From positions 1 through 64,000 of the forward strand of contig JAAXGN010000068.1 in assembly GCA_012267415.1 (NCBI GenBank): DNA of 64,000 nt, given 5' to 3'. The translations under genes and the position numbers were made by a program. A model generated the notes under the pieces. That model was not told the DNA's origin. It did no database searches and saw only the letters and a program-made list of their open reading frames with translations. Every line of letters begins with the position of its first letter. The first letter of the stretch is position 1. Shown here one piece after another: positions 11,001 to 19,608 of the stretch. This DNA is from Candidatus Poribacteria bacterium. Lineage in GTDB: Bacteria > Poribacteria > WGA-4E > WGA-3G.

Positions 11001-11157
11001 CTAACGTCAGTTTGATTAATCATTTCGGATGCATTCACTCACGCCATTTCGTATCCGGGAGGCGTGAATTGTAGCACAACCAATTTTATTACAATGGCAG
11101 TTTGTGGCACATCTTCGCAAACTGGAAAGTTTGCGCTACATTTATCAAACTCAAGTT
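11001..11157. repeat. MITE-like element, copy 1 (about 158 bp, inverted relative to copy 2)
   Basis: Nearly the same sequence as 42374-42531 in reverse orientation. Ends are imperfect terminal inverted repeats of about 14 bases (AACGT-x-AGTTTGAT-type). The interior contains the GTAG-headed palindrome of GCAAACTTTCCAGTTTGC and a stretch that reads by chance as NCSTTNFI-MAVCG in both copies. It lies between the LamG promoter and its start codon and so forms most of the 5' untranslated leader. Confidence 0.85.
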
Positions 11158-11197
11158 ATTCTATTTGTTTTTATTTCATTCTTTCCAAGTTGGGTAG

Positions 11198-11226
11198 ATT
11201 ATATATGTTGATAGACAAAAAGTCAA
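11198..11226 (-). promoter_or_regulatory. Sigma-70 promoter of the LamG gene
   Basis: The minus strand shows TTGACT (11226-11221), a 17-base spacer and TATAAT (11203-11198). Transcription from it would cross the whole MITE copy before reaching the LamG start at 10984, giving a leader of about 200 bases. Confidence 0.7.
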
Positions 11227-11257
11227 TCAAATTCGTTTCTATGTCGGGAATTAGAAA

Positions 11258-11286
11258 TTGACAAAATTCAATATATACATTATAAT
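11258..11286 (+). promoter_or_regulatory. Perfect-consensus sigma-70 promoter
   Basis: TTGACA (11258-11263), a 17-base spacer and TATAAT (11281-11286), 31 bases before the amidohydrolase ATG. Both hexamers match the consensus exactly, suggesting strong expression. It is divergent from the LamG promoter 30 bases away. Confidence 0.9.
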
Positions 11287-11317
11287 GCTGTCATGTTAGG
11301 TAAATGGAGGTGGAAAA

Positions 11318-12169
11318 ATGGCTAATTTCCCAATTGTAGATACCCATGTTCACTTATGGCATCCTAAACAGCTTAGATATCCTTGGCTTAAGCAGGTCCC
11401 ATTACTTAATAGACCGTTTCTACTCAAGGATTATAATGCTGCAATAGGTGACTTGGAAGTTGAGTCAATGGTCTTCGTTCAATGTGATACACACCCTGAT
11501 GATGGCTTGAAAGAGACCTCTTGGGTTACTTCACTTGCAGCAGCAGATCCACGTATCCGTGGAATTGTGGCTTGGGCTCCGCTTGAAGTAGGGAACTGTG
11601 TCGCAACATTTGTAGAAAAACTTGCTGAGGAGTCACTCGTCAAAGGTATCCGGAGGCTCATTCAAGGTGAAAGTGTTGATTTTTGTATCCAACAAAACTT
11701 CATTGATGGTGTGAAAACGCTTTCTCGACACGGCCTCAGTTTCGATCTCTGTATATATCATCCACAACTTGCTAATGCTATCCGACTCGTTGAACAGTGT
11801 CCAGATGTGCAGTTTATTTTGGATCACATCGGTAAACCAGATATCAAGAACCAACTTTTTGAACCGTGGAAACAGGAGATCAAAGTACTCGCTGATTTCC
11901 CGAATGTTCACTGCAAGATTTCTGGTGTCGTGACAGAAGCGGACCATGAAAATTGGTCATTAGACAACATACAATCCTATATTGACCATGTTATCACCTG
12001 CTTCGGTTTTGACCGTGTCATCTATGGGAGTGATTGGCCAGTTTCTACACTTGCTACAGATTATAAACGTTGGGTAGAGACACTGCAGGCAGCTGTTGCA
12101 GGATGTTCGCCAGAAGAATTGAGAAAATTATTCCGCGATAATGCTATTAGATTCTATAAACTAAAGTGA
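11318..12169 (+). CDS. Amidohydrolase-2 family protein, lactonase-like
   Basis: 283 residues, a complete metal-dependent hydrolase of the TIM-barrel amidohydrolase-2 family. It opens with the metal-binding motif VDTHVHLWHP (6-15). FILDHIGKP near 172-180 and YGSDWPVS near 243-250 supply the further His and Asp positions expected in L-fuconolactonase-like and 2-pyrone-4,6-dicarboxylate lactonase-like enzymes. TGGAGG precedes the ATG at good spacing, and a consensus promoter lies upstream. With the KDG-kinase-like and MR/MLE genes nearby, hydrolysis of a sugar-acid lactone is the most likely role, but the substrate cannot be read from the sequence. It converges with glcB, ten bases away. Confidence 0.9.
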   Translation: MANFPIVDTHVHLWHPKQLRYPWLKQVPLLNRPFLLKDYNAAIGDLEVESMVFVQCDTHPDDGLKETSWVTSLAAADPRIRGIVAWAPLEVGNCVATFVEKLAEESLVKGIRRLIQGESVDFCIQQNFIDGVKTLSRHGLSFDLCIYHPQLANAIRLVEQCPDVQFILDHIGKPDIKNQLFEPWKQEIKVLADFPNVHCKISGVVTEADHENWSLDNIQSYIDHVITCFGFDRVIYGSDWPVSTLATDYKRWVETLQAAVAGCSPEELRKLFRDNAIRFYKLK

Positions 12170-12179
12170 TAGGATCAGT

Positions 12180-14372
12180 TTATTGAATTTTGTTTCTATG
12201 TTTTGCCTCTCTTCGGCGCGGATGCAGGACAAATTCAGTATATCCATTTGGCAGTTCACACCCCTTAAACACTAAATCTAAAGCTGCTTGAAATGCAACA
12301 CTCTGGTTGTAGTCTGGTGACATCTGAATGTAGTTTGAATCTTCCGAGTTCTGTTCGTCAACAATTCTCGCCATTCTCTCAAACGTCTCTCTGACCTGTT
12401 CTTTCGTAACAATACCGTGATGTAACCAATTTGCGATGTGTTGACTGGATATTCTTAACGTTGCGCGATCCTCCATCAATCCTACGTTATTAATATCAGG
12501 TATTTTTGAGCACCCAATCCCTTGGTCAACCCATCGGACAACATATCCGAGTATACCTTGTGCATTGTTGTCCATTTCTCTCTGTATATCGTCTGATGCC
12601 AGTTTTCGGTTTTTGAGCAAAGGTGGTGTCAGTAGGTCTCTCATACTTGCTCGTTCTCGTGTTGCAAGCGTATTTAACCAATTTGCTACATCTACTTTGT
12701 GATAGTGAATTGCATGAAGCGTTGCTGCGGTAGGAGATGGCACCCATGCAGTTGTTGCACCTGCAAGCGGATGATTCACTTTTGTCTCCAGCATCTCAGC
12801 CATCTCATCAGGTTTCGTCCACATTCCTTTACCGATCTGCGTGATCCCAGGCAAACCTGTCTCAATACCGATATCAACGTTCCAATCCTCATAAGCACGC
12901 ATCCACGGTTCATTTCGGATATCCATTTTTGGTATCATTGCTCCTGCGTGCATACTTGTGTGTATCTCATCACCGGTTCTGTCTAAAAATCCTGTATTGA
13001 TAAAAACCAGTCGTTCCGATGCTATCCGTAGGACTTCCTTAAGATTAACCGTTGTGCGTCTCTCCTCATCCATAATGCCGATTTTGATTGTGTTGCGCTG
13101 CAAACCCAATGCGTCCTCTATCTTACAGAACATCCTGATGGTCATATCCACTTCTTCAGGTCCGTGGAATTTCGGTTTGACGATATAGATACTGCCAGTT
13201 TTGCTATTGGTAAATCCACTGTTCCTCTTTAGATCGTGCATTGCAGCAAATGTTGTCATCATTGCGTCAAGGAAACCTTCAGGTATCTCTTCGTCATTTG
13301 ATGTTGTTACAGCATCCGTATACATGTGAAGTCCTACGTTTCTAATAAGGAGTAGGCTTCTCCCAGATATTGTCAAAGGGTTGCCATCAGGTTTTGTGAA
13401 AGTCTTATCCGGGTTCAGACGTCGGGTTATCATTTTTTCGTTCTTCTCAAAAGTCGTCTCTAAAGTGCCCTTCATGATACCGTTCCAGTTTCTATAGACG
13501 TTCACTTTATCCTCAGCATCAACCGCAGCTACAGAGTCTTCACAATCCTGAATTGTCGTTATTGCTGATTCAAGGATAACATCACATACACCTGCCGGAT
13601 GTTCTTTGCCGATTGGATGTTCACGGTCAATCTGTATCTCAATGTGCAATCCATGGTTCTGGAATAGGATTGAACTGAGAATATCTCCCTCTTGTGAAAA
13701 ACCGATAAACTTCGCTGAGTCTTCTAATCCGGTCTCTTCACCATTTTTCAAAATTGCGCGAAGTTGTAATTGATGATCAATTGTTCTCAATCTAAAACTC
13801 GTAACATCAGAATAACTTCCTGCTTCAAGACCGACGACTTCATCCAAAAACCCTTCAGTATAAGCAATGACTTTCGCCCCCCGAATAGGATTGTAGTCGC
13901 GATCTCGCGTAGCACCATCTTTCTCATCAATTGCATTTGTACCGTAGAGTGCATCATAAAGGCTTCCCCAGCGAGCATTTGTAGCGTTTAGTGCATAGCG
14001 TGCATTGTCTACAGGGACAACCAATTGCGGTCCAGCAATTAATGCAATCTCCAGATCAACGTTCTCAGTAAATACGATAAAATCCTCACCTTCAGGAACG
14101 AGATAGCCGATTTCTGCAAGGAATGAATGATACGCGTCTTGGTCAATCGGTTTGTCTCTATGCTCAAGATGCCATGTGTCAATCTGTTGCTGTAATCTAT
14201 CTCTCTTTTCCAGGAGTGCTCGGTTTTCAGGAGCGAATTCTTTCACGATTTCGTCAAATGCGTTCCAGAATTCATCAGCATCTATATCCGTATCGGGAGC
14301 AATTTCATCGCGCACCAGATCATACAGTGCTTTATCAATTTTTAAACCACCGACTTTTATCCTATTTTCCAT
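12180..14372 (-). CDS. glcB: Malate synthase G
   Basis: 730 residues, the usual length of monomeric malate synthase G; it condenses glyoxylate with acetyl-CoA to malate in the cytoplasm. Family signatures are clear: [22 protein letters not shown] in the N-terminal region (first part near 122), [14 protein letters not shown] in the middle, [16 protein letters not shown] in the barrel and [12 protein letters not shown]. Isocitrate lyase is not in the window, so glyoxylate may come from glycolate or allantoin-type breakdown, or aceA may be elsewhere. The gene has only a weak GGACA ahead of its ATG. Two GTAG-headed palindromes lie in the 105 bases upstream. Confidence 0.96.
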   Translation of the reverse strand: MENRIKVGGLKIDKALYDLVRDEIAPDTDIDADEFWNAFDEIVKEFAPENRALLEKRDRLQQQIDTWHLEHRDKPIDQDAYHSFLAEIGYLVPEGEDFIVFTENVDLEIALIAGPQLVVPVDNARYALNATNARWGSLYDALYGTNAIDEKDGATRDRDYNPIRGAKVIAYTEGFLDEVVGLEAGSYSDVTSFRLRTIDHQLQLRAILKNGEETGLEDSAKFIGFSQEGDILSSILFQNHGLHIEIQIDREHPIGKEHPAGVCDVILESAITTIQDCEDSVAAVDAEDKVNVYRNWNGIMKGTLETTFEKNEKMITRRLNPDKTFTKPDGNPLTISGRSLLLIRNVGLHMYTDAVTTSNDEEIPEGFLDAMMTTFAAMHDLKRNSGFTNSKTGSIYIVKPKFHGPEEVDMTIRMFCKIEDALGLQRNTIKIGIMDEERRTTVNLKEVLRIASERLVFINTGFLDRTGDEIHTSMHAGAMIPKMDIRNEPWMRAYEDWNVDIGIETGLPGITQIGKGMWTKPDEMAEMLETKVNHPLAGATTAWVPSPTAATLHAIHYHKVDVANWLNTLATRERASMRDLLTPPLLKNRKLASDDIQREMDNNAQGILGYVVRWVDQGIGCSKIPDINNVGLMEDRATLRISSQHIANWLHHGIVTKEQVRETFERMARIVDEQNSEDSNYIQMSPDYNQSVAFQAALDLVFKGCELPNGYTEFVLHPRRREAKHRNKIQ

Positions 14373-14397
14373 ACTATTTTTTGTCCAGTTTGTTTCT

Positions 14398-14432
14398 GTA
14401 GGTCGGGTAGAGCGAAGCGAAACTCGACCTAC
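14398..14432. repeat. GTAG-headed palindrome (REP-like)
   Basis: GTAGGTCGGGT ... ACTCGACCTAC forms a near-perfect 11-base hairpin arm pair around CGAAGCG. Both ends carry the GTAG tetranucleotide. It lies just upstream of glcB. Confidence 0.8.
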
Positions 14433-14450
14433 AATTTTCGTGTTTTAGCT

Positions 14451-14474
14451 CGCAAACTGGAAAGTTTGCGCTAC
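14451..14474 (-). repeat. GTAG-headed palindrome (REP-like)
   Basis: On the minus strand GTAG is followed by CGCAAACTTTCCAGTTTGCG. The same palindrome sits inside both copies of the 158-bp MITE at 11001-11157 and 42374-42531. It directly follows the stop of the sugar kinase gene. Confidence 0.8.
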
Positions 14475-14478
14475 ATTT

Positions 14479-15522
14479 TTAACGACTGATACGCACGCTG
14501 CCTGCTTGCATTGCTTTTTCTGCTTCAGCGACAGTTGCCCAATTAAAGTCACCCGGGAACGTATGTGCAAGCGCGGAATAGCCACCTGCGAAATCAACGG
14601 CTTCCTGCGGTGATTTTCCATTTAGAAGACTATATATTAAGCCGGATGAGAAGCTGTCCCCGCCTCCGACTCTATCAACAAGTTCCAGATTTTCATATAT
14701 GCGTGATAGGTAGAAATCCTCACCATCATATAGGAGTGTCCGCCAATCATTTATCCATCCGGTTTTGGCATCCCGCAAAGTTGTCCCGATCATCTCAATG
14801 TTCGGATATGTCTCTTTGACTCTTTGTGCCACCTCTTTGTAACTTTCGGGTTCAAGTTTGCTGTATGATTCAGTTGTTCCTTCAGCAGCGAAACCGAGTG
14901 ATTTTTCAAAGTCCTCTTCATTTCCTATGAGAACGTTAATGTGATTCATCATCTGTTTATTTACTGCTTGTGCTTCCTCTGCACTCCATAGTTTAGATCG
15001 GAAGTTTAGGTCGTAACTGGTTTTTACACCTTCAGCTTGTGCGGCTTGAAGTGCTTCGGCAGAGACAGCGGCTGCAGATTCTGACAGTGCTGGTGTAATG
15101 CCACTGAGATGAAACCAACGTGCTCCTTGAAAGATTGAATTCCACTTGATCTCGCCAGGTTTAACTTTGGAGATTGCGGAGTGTCCACGGTCATAAGTCA
15201 CACTGCTTGCGCGTGGTCCTGCCCCCATTTCAAGATGATAGAACCCATTTCGTTCAAAACCGACGCCGTCAAAGTCTACCCACACAATATTGGACATATC
15301 CACTCCGAGTTCACGTCCTTTGTTCTGTATGTACCGACCAGACCAGTTGTCTACAAGTCGTGAGACCCATGCAGTCTTTAGACCGAGTTGTGCTGCATTC
15401 ACTGCGACATTCATCTCAGCACCACCAGCCGTTATAGACAAGGATGAGACCTGTTCCAGACGCTTATGTTCTGGTGCTGTGAGTCGTATCATTGCCTCTC
15501 CGAAAGCTACTAAATCGTACAT
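14479..15522 (-). CDS. PfkB-family carbohydrate kinase, 2-keto-3-deoxygluconate kinase-like
   Basis: 347 residues from the ATG at 15522; the frame can be extended one codon to a TTG. The ribokinase/PfkB fold is shown by the N-terminal sugar-binding GGAEMNVAVNAAQLG (33-47), SYDLNFRSKLW (169-179), and the catalytic anion-hole GGGD (286-289) with the general base Asp289. The sequence type is that of KDG kinases, which phosphorylate 2-keto-3-deoxygluconate. The ATG shares one base with the stop (TGATG) of the upstream 88-residue gene, so the two are translationally coupled. A sugar-acid pathway with the nearby lactonase-like and MR/MLE genes is an inference. Confidence 0.9.
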   Translation of the reverse strand: MYDLVAFGEAMIRLTAPEHKRLEQVSSLSITAGGAEMNVAVNAAQLGLKTAWVSRLVDNWSGRYIQNKGRELGVDMSNIVWVDFDGVGFERNGFYHLEMGAGPRASSVTYDRGHSAISKVKPGEIKWNSIFQGARWFHLSGITPALSESAAAVSAEALQAAQAEGVKTSYDLNFRSKLWSAEEAQAVNKQMMNHINVLIGNEEDFEKSLGFAAEGTTESYSKLEPESYKEVAQRVKETYPNIEMIGTTLRDAKTGWINDWRTLLYDGEDFYLSRIYENLELVDRVGGGDSFSSGLIYSLLNGKSPQEAVDFAGGYSALAHTFPGDFNWATVAEAEKAMQAGSVRISR

Positions 15523-15788
15523 CAATTATTCTCCTGATTAATACCCATCTGTCTATTAAAATCGTTATGTAATTCATCTATGCAATCCCAGCAGAAACAG
15601 TAAACTCTCCCATACAGACCGACCTCTTTCTCTATCAATTGTTTTATAGGAAAGTCATTATGACAGATAGCACAGACTTCTAACTGTTCCGTTAGTGTTT
15701 CTTCATCATCCGTTTTCTGTCTTGAAGCATAGAGTACAATGAGTAATACGGATAGCGGTATTATGAAAATACAGAAGACAAAAAACAT
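15522..15788 (-). CDS. Small membrane-anchored Cys-pair protein coupled to the sugar kinase
   Basis: 88 residues, not a recognised family. Residues 1-22 form a single hydrophobic helix, then a soluble part contains CAIC (38-41) and a second Cys cluster, CFCWDC, near 64-69. The CxxC pairs suggest a small zinc-ribbon or zinc-finger-like domain. Its stop overlaps the start of the kinase gene by one base, and the kinase ribosome binding site (AGGAG) lies within its last codons. Function unknown; it could be a membrane-tethered metal-binding or redox protein. Confidence 0.75.
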   Translation of the reverse strand: MFFVFCIFIIPLSVLLIVLYASRQKTDDEETLTEQLEVCAICHNDFPIKQLIEKEVGLYGRVYCFCWDCIDELHNDFNRQMGINQENN

Positions 15789-15947
15789 TGATGTTTACCT
15801 GACTGAATCTACATTTAAGTATTCCATTACTATAGTTGAAAGTTTTGTATATGTCAACGAAAAATTTGGGCACTAAACCTTTCTGCTTGATTTTTATGAC
15901 GCACTACTGTACAATAAAGGTGCAAAACAGTGAAGATTTCACGCAAC

Positions 15948-16080
15948 GGGTGTGTAAAGTTTTGGTTATAAACCGCAAAAACACTCTGTAGGAGGGAACT
16001 CCGATTCCCGACAGGTCGCGATTCGGAGATCGCTCCTACCAGTTCTATCTGCATTCTTCTACAAAAATTTTACACACCCT
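15948..16080. repeat. MITE-like element with nested palindromes
   Basis: Terminal inverted repeats GGGTGTGTAAAGTTTT and its near complement (ending TTTACACACCC) bound 133 bases. Inside, at 15988-16039, is a second inverted pair, each arm starting with GTAGGAG. Single fragments of the two parts occur at 53720-53744 (inner arm) and 61440-61455 (outer end). No ORF of note lies inside. The 15789-15947 and 16081-16170 flanks hold no other gene. Confidence 0.8.
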
Positions 16081-16176
16081 CACGTAACTGCTGCGTTGAC
16101 ACAATCAGAATCATGTGATAAACTTTCAAGACACCTAAACAGACTATATCCCTAAGCAAAGCGCGGAGGCGTGTAC

Positions 16177-16629
16177 GTGAAAAAAATACATCTAAGACAA
16201 TCCGGTTTAACATTAACACAAGTACTCATTGTCGTCGTTATCGTCGGTGTGGTTGCAGCAGTCATCTTAGCACCACGATTACTCGGTCAAGCAGGACGTG
16301 CATTACAGACACGCGCCGCGGAGGATATAGAGACACTTGGGATCGCACTTGATAGATACGCAAAAGACAATGGAGACTATCCTTCTACTGAACAAGGCTT
16401 AAAATCACTTTGGGAGAGTCCCGAAGAACCCCCGCTTCCTATCAATTGGTTAGGACCCTATATTCAAATCCCAATTACGCATGATCCATGGGGAAATCCC
16501 TACATTTACATCAGACCGGGTGTGCATGACGAATATGGATACGATCTGATCTCGTTTGGCAGTGATGGTATGGAAGGGGGAACTGGAGAAGCAGAAGATG
16601 TTGTCAGCTGGATCCGACGGGATGAATGA
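16177..16629 (+). CDS. GspG-like type II secretion pseudopilin
   Basis: 150 residues from the GTG at 16177, chosen because GGAGG lies seven bases before it; a GTG two codons earlier is too close. A ten-residue basic leader ends in Gly, the class III signal cleavage site, followed by LTLTQVLIVVVIVGVVAA, the pilin helix. The rest matches the GspG family: ALDRYAKDNGDYPSTEQGL, DPWGNPYIYIRPG, and the acidic C-terminal loop SDGMEGGTGEAED typical of the calcium site. Position +5 of the mature protein is Gln, not the nearly invariant Glu. No other type II secretion gene is adjacent, so it may be an orphan pseudopilin. Confidence 0.9.
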   Translation: MKKIHLRQSGLTLTQVLIVVVIVGVVAAVILAPRLLGQAGRALQTRAAEDIETLGIALDRYAKDNGDYPSTEQGLKSLWESPEEPPLPINWLGPYIQIPITHDPWGNPYIYIRPGVHDEYGYDLISFGSDGMEGGTGEAEDVVSWIRRDE

Positions 16630-16673
16630 TTTATAGCGTAACCTAAAAATATATATGCGCTTACTAACACGAC

Positions 16674-16692
16674 GGGCAATGAATTGCCCTAC
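16674..16692 (-). repeat. GTAG-headed palindrome (REP-like)
   Basis: On the minus strand GTAG overlaps the palindrome GGGCAATTCATTGCCC. It occupies the gap between the pseudopilin and MR/MLE genes. Confidence 0.7.
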
Positions 16693-16762
16693 TACTAACA
16701 GATGAATGTCTACACAATTCTAAGTTTTACTATATCGTCAGACTCATAGAGGAGTTTGCAGC

Positions 16763-17767
16763 ATGAAAATCACTAAGATTGAGGTAATTAAGGTCAGAGT
16801 ACCCTATCACGATGGTATCTATGATCTGATGACAAAACGAAATCTATATCAGATTGATCATGTTTTCAAAGTACACACAGACGCTGGGATTATAGGGATC
16901 GGGGACGGTGCGTTTCAATCAGAAGAAACTATCCAAAGATATATCGGTAGAAATCCTTTTGCGTTTATGAACGGTTGGGCACCGACACCCCTGCAACAAG
17001 CGTTCTACGATATTATGGGTAAGTCGCTCGGAGTCCCTGTCCATAAACTATTGGGTGAAAAGGTTCATGACAAGACTTCGTTTGGATATTGGTCAATTGA
17101 TATGACACCAGAGGAGTGGGCAGCAGAGGCAAAACATGCTTATGCACTCGGATATAGACTGCATAAAATTAAGGCGCGTCCCTGGTTTGAGGTACTTGAA
17201 CAGGTACAAGCCATCACAGAAGCAGTCCCAGATGACTTTCAACTCCGTGTTGATGCAAATGACTCTTTTGAGACAGCCCAACGCACCCTTGAGGTTGCAA
17301 GTCAACTAAAGGATTTTAATATAGAATCCTTTGAAACGCCTATCCCACAGGCAAAAATAGAAGGTTATCAGGAGATAAAGCGACACACGGATATGCCGAT
17401 TACGATCCATTTCGGGAATCCTGATCCGGTGGAAGCGATTCGCGCGAAGATGAACGACTCGTTTATCATTGCCTATCCAGACTCGCGTGCTGCCAATGCA
17501 AAACGGGAGGCGACCATTTCTGATGCAGCACACTTACCCGTATGGATACAGATCGTTGGTCTCGGCATAACCACGACTTATGTTATGCACCTTGCAGCTG
17601 TGATGCGAAATGCGACGATGCCGTCAATTACCTTAAATGCATTGCGCGCGTATGATATTGTTACACCCTCTACAATACCGCTTGAAGATGGTTACGCAAC
17701 AATTCCCGATAAACCCGGTTTAGGCGTTGAAATAGATGAGGATGCACTTGAGAATAGCCGTGTTTGA
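16763..17767 (+). CDS. Mandelate racemase/muconate lactonizing superfamily protein, atypical metal site
   Basis: 334 residues with the two-domain enolase-superfamily layout: capping domain about 1-110 and barrel about 115-320. The KIK motif (135-137) gives the catalytic Lys pair, Asp164 in RVDAN and Glu191 in FETP are metal ligands one and two. The expected third acidic ligand (normally in a PI-x-x-DE segment) falls on His216-Phe217, so the metal site is unusual or supported by another residue. AGAGGAG precedes the ATG. Members of this superfamily often dehydrate or epimerise acid sugars or cleave lactones; the substrate here is unknown. It is 28 bases upstream of a secreted LamG gene and may be co-transcribed with it. 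Confidence 0.85.
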   Translation: MKITKIEVIKVRVPYHDGIYDLMTKRNLYQIDHVFKVHTDAGIIGIGDGAFQSEETIQRYIGRNPFAFMNGWAPTPLQQAFYDIMGKSLGVPVHKLLGEKVHDKTSFGYWSIDMTPEEWAAEAKHAYALGYRLHKIKARPWFEVLEQVQAITEAVPDDFQLRVDANDSFETAQRTLEVASQLKDFNIESFETPIPQAKIEGYQEIKRHTDMPITIHFGNPDPVEAIRAKMNDSFIIAYPDSRAANAKREATISDAAHLPVWIQIVGLGITTTYVMHLAAVMRNATMPSITLNALRAYDIVTPSTIPLEDGYATIPDKPGLGVEIDEDALENSRV

Positions 17768-17795
17768 GATGGCAGCACAGAGATAAGAATCGAAT

Positions 17796-18566
17796 ATGGT
17801 AAAGACAATAATCTTAATTATAATTCTCACTTGCATTGCTATGGTTTCCTCTACACATGCTGGAAAATTGGGTTTAATCAGCGCATGGTTGTTTGAGGAG
17901 AGAAGTGGTGATGTGATTAAAGACGTTGTAGGTAGAAATGATGGTGTCATCATAGGAAAATTAAGTAGGACCTTTTACGGGAAATTTGGTAGTGCAATAA
18001 GGTTCTCAGGTAAGAGTGATAGTTATATCCGTATTCCTCACGACGATGTTTTCAATGCTGCTCCTTACACCTTCGTCGTGTGGATAAAGTTAAAACCTGC
18101 TTCTTGGCAGTATATCGTTTGGAGAAATGGCGACGTTTGGCCCGAATCAGAAGAGGTGCGGCACATTGATATTTGGATACATGACGAAGGTTTTCCTGTT
18201 TTCATGTGGACTGCGGGTAAACATAAAGGACAGATTGATGGTCCGACCGCCATAACTGATGACAGATGGCACCACATCGCAAAAGTCTACGATGGTGAAA
18301 AAGTCATGATGTTTGTTGATGGTGAACTGGATGGCGAAAAGCCGAGTGGCGGCACTTTGGATACCAATGAGTCCCCTATATGGATTGGCTCGCGTCCGGG
18401 TGGTATAGCAGCTACAGGTCTATTTGATGAAATCGGATTCTTTACACAAGCACTTTCTGAAGATGAAGTTAACACTGTGAAGAACAATGGTTTATTAGAC
18501 TTTGCAACAGTTGAAACCGCGGGTAAAACAACTATTACGTGGGCATATTTAAAAGCACAAAAATAA
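17796..18566 (+). CDS. Secreted LamG-domain protein, paralogue 1
   Basis: 256 residues. Signal peptide about 1-22 ending in THA, then one LamG/concanavalin A-like domain (about 26-225). It carries the start strand ISAWLFEE, a SYIRIPHDD segment, and MMFVDGELDGE followed by ATGLFDEIGFFTQALSEDE. The C-terminus is GKTTITWAYLKAQK, a variant of the shared TWG-type motif with Ala for Gly. It is clearly homologous over its full length to the protein at 18800-19564, so the two arose by tandem duplication. The ribosome binding site is weak. It is likely an exported glycan-binding protein; no catalytic residues were seen. Confidence 0.87.
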   Translation: MVKTIILIIILTCIAMVSSTHAGKLGLISAWLFEERSGDVIKDVVGRNDGVIIGKLSRTFYGKFGSAIRFSGKSDSYIRIPHDDVFNAAPYTFVVWIKLKPASWQYIVWRNGDVWPESEEVRHIDIWIHDEGFPVFMWTAGKHKGQIDGPTAITDDRWHHIAKVYDGEKVMMFVDGELDGEKPSGGTLDTNESPIWIGSRPGGIAATGLFDEIGFFTQALSEDEVNTVKNNGLLDFATVETAGKTTITWAYLKAQK

Positions 18567-18620
18567 AATAACTATGGTGGATTATGGAATCATTTATACA
18601 CTATCAATACTACCCAGGCC

Positions 18621-18719
18621 GGTAGGTGCGATTTCCGTATCGCACCGGGACCTACGCGAAGAACTCCTATGAAACTTTTTAGGGCAAATCTGGTGCGATT
18701 AGGAAATCGCACCTACCGG
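18621..18719. repeat. MITE-like element, GTAGGTGCGAT family, between the LamG paralogues
   Basis: Left arm GGTAGGTGCGATTTCC continues as a hairpin (18621-18648) and the right arm at 18691-18717 is its inverse. The central spacer (CTACGCGAAG ... GGGCAAATC) is similar to that of the element at 43471-43584 and, inverted, to that at 46251-46372. Each arm is itself a GTAG-headed palindrome. Confidence 0.88.
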
Positions 18720-18799
18720 GGAATGGAATGTGTAATTATTTCATATTTCACCATAAATAATCCGATACTGATTACTGCAGAGCAAAAGGAGAAAACACA

Positions 18800-19564
18800 A
18801 TGAAAACAACCGTATTAAGTCTGATTTTAGTTATAGGAACTGCCGTCACGTCAGCACATGCAGTAAAACTTGGTTTAGCAAGCGCATGGTTATTTGATGA
18901 TGGTGGCGGAGATACTGTAACAGATGTTGTCAGTGGGCACGATGGAGAAATAAAAGGTTCATTGACCTGGGTTAACAACGGTAAATTCCGAGGTGCATTG
19001 GAATTTCCAGGTCAGGGAGATAGTTATGTCCGTATAGATCACGATGATGTTTTTAACGCAGACCCGTACACGTTTGTCGCGTGGGTGCAGTTGAATGCTG
19101 CCTCATGGCAATATATCGTATGGAGAAACGGTGATGTTTGGCCCGAACCGGAGAATGTCCGTCATCTCGATATCTGGATACACCAAGATGACTACCCCGT
19201 GTTTATGTGGCACGTCAACGGTCAAGTCGGCCGTATAGACGGAAAGACAATAATCGCTGATAGCGACTGGCACCATGTAGCAAAAGTCTACGATGGAAGT
19301 AAGGTGCAGATGTATATAGATGGAAAACTGGATGGTGAAAGTGCAAGTGGTGGAACACTTGATACAAGTGAATCTCCAATCTGGATAGGCGCACGTCCTG
19401 GAAACGTTGCAGCGACTGGACTTTTTGACGAAGTAGGGTTCTTTACACAAGCACTTTCTGAAGCAGAAGTTAACGCTGTAAAGGACAACGGTTTAGCTGA
19501 CTATGCCGCCGTTGAAGCAACAGGAAAAGCAACTATTACTTGGGGTTTACTAAAAACTAAATAA
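18800..19564 (+). CDS. Secreted LamG-domain protein, paralogue 2
   Basis: 254 residues. AAAGGAG lies upstream of the ATG. Signal peptide about 1-21 ending in AHA, then a LamG domain matching paralogue 1 from end to end, including LASAWLFDD, the WQYIVWRNGDVWPE stretch, and MYIDGKLDGE followed by ATGLFDEVGFFTQALSE. The C-terminus is GKATITWGLLKTK, a good copy of the shared motif. The pair is followed by an aldehyde dehydrogenase 44 bases downstream, which may be in the same transcript. Ligand unknown; extracellular location is inferred from the signal peptide. Confidence 0.88.
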   Translation: MKTTVLSLILVIGTAVTSAHAVKLGLASAWLFDDGGGDTVTDVVSGHDGEIKGSLTWVNNGKFRGALEFPGQGDSYVRIDHDDVFNADPYTFVAWVQLNAASWQYIVWRNGDVWPEPENVRHLDIWIHQDDYPVFMWHVNGQVGRIDGKTIIADSDWHHVAKVYDGSKVQMYIDGKLDGESASGGTLDTSESPIWIGARPGNVAATGLFDEVGFFTQALSEAEVNAVKDNGLADYAAVEATGKATITWGLLKTK

Positions 19565-19608
19565 TTTACGCACATCATGTGCTTAACAAGAAATGGAGAT
19601 ATCGCATT

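Noticed and set aside
11064-11261. ORF sharing the peptide NCSTTNFI-MAVCG with an ORF near 42310-42504
   Set aside because: The similarity comes from the inverted MITE copies; there is no ribosome binding site or wider protein-like conservation.
14123-14448. Plus-strand ORFs over the 5' end of glcB
   Set aside because: Shadow frames of malate synthase G.
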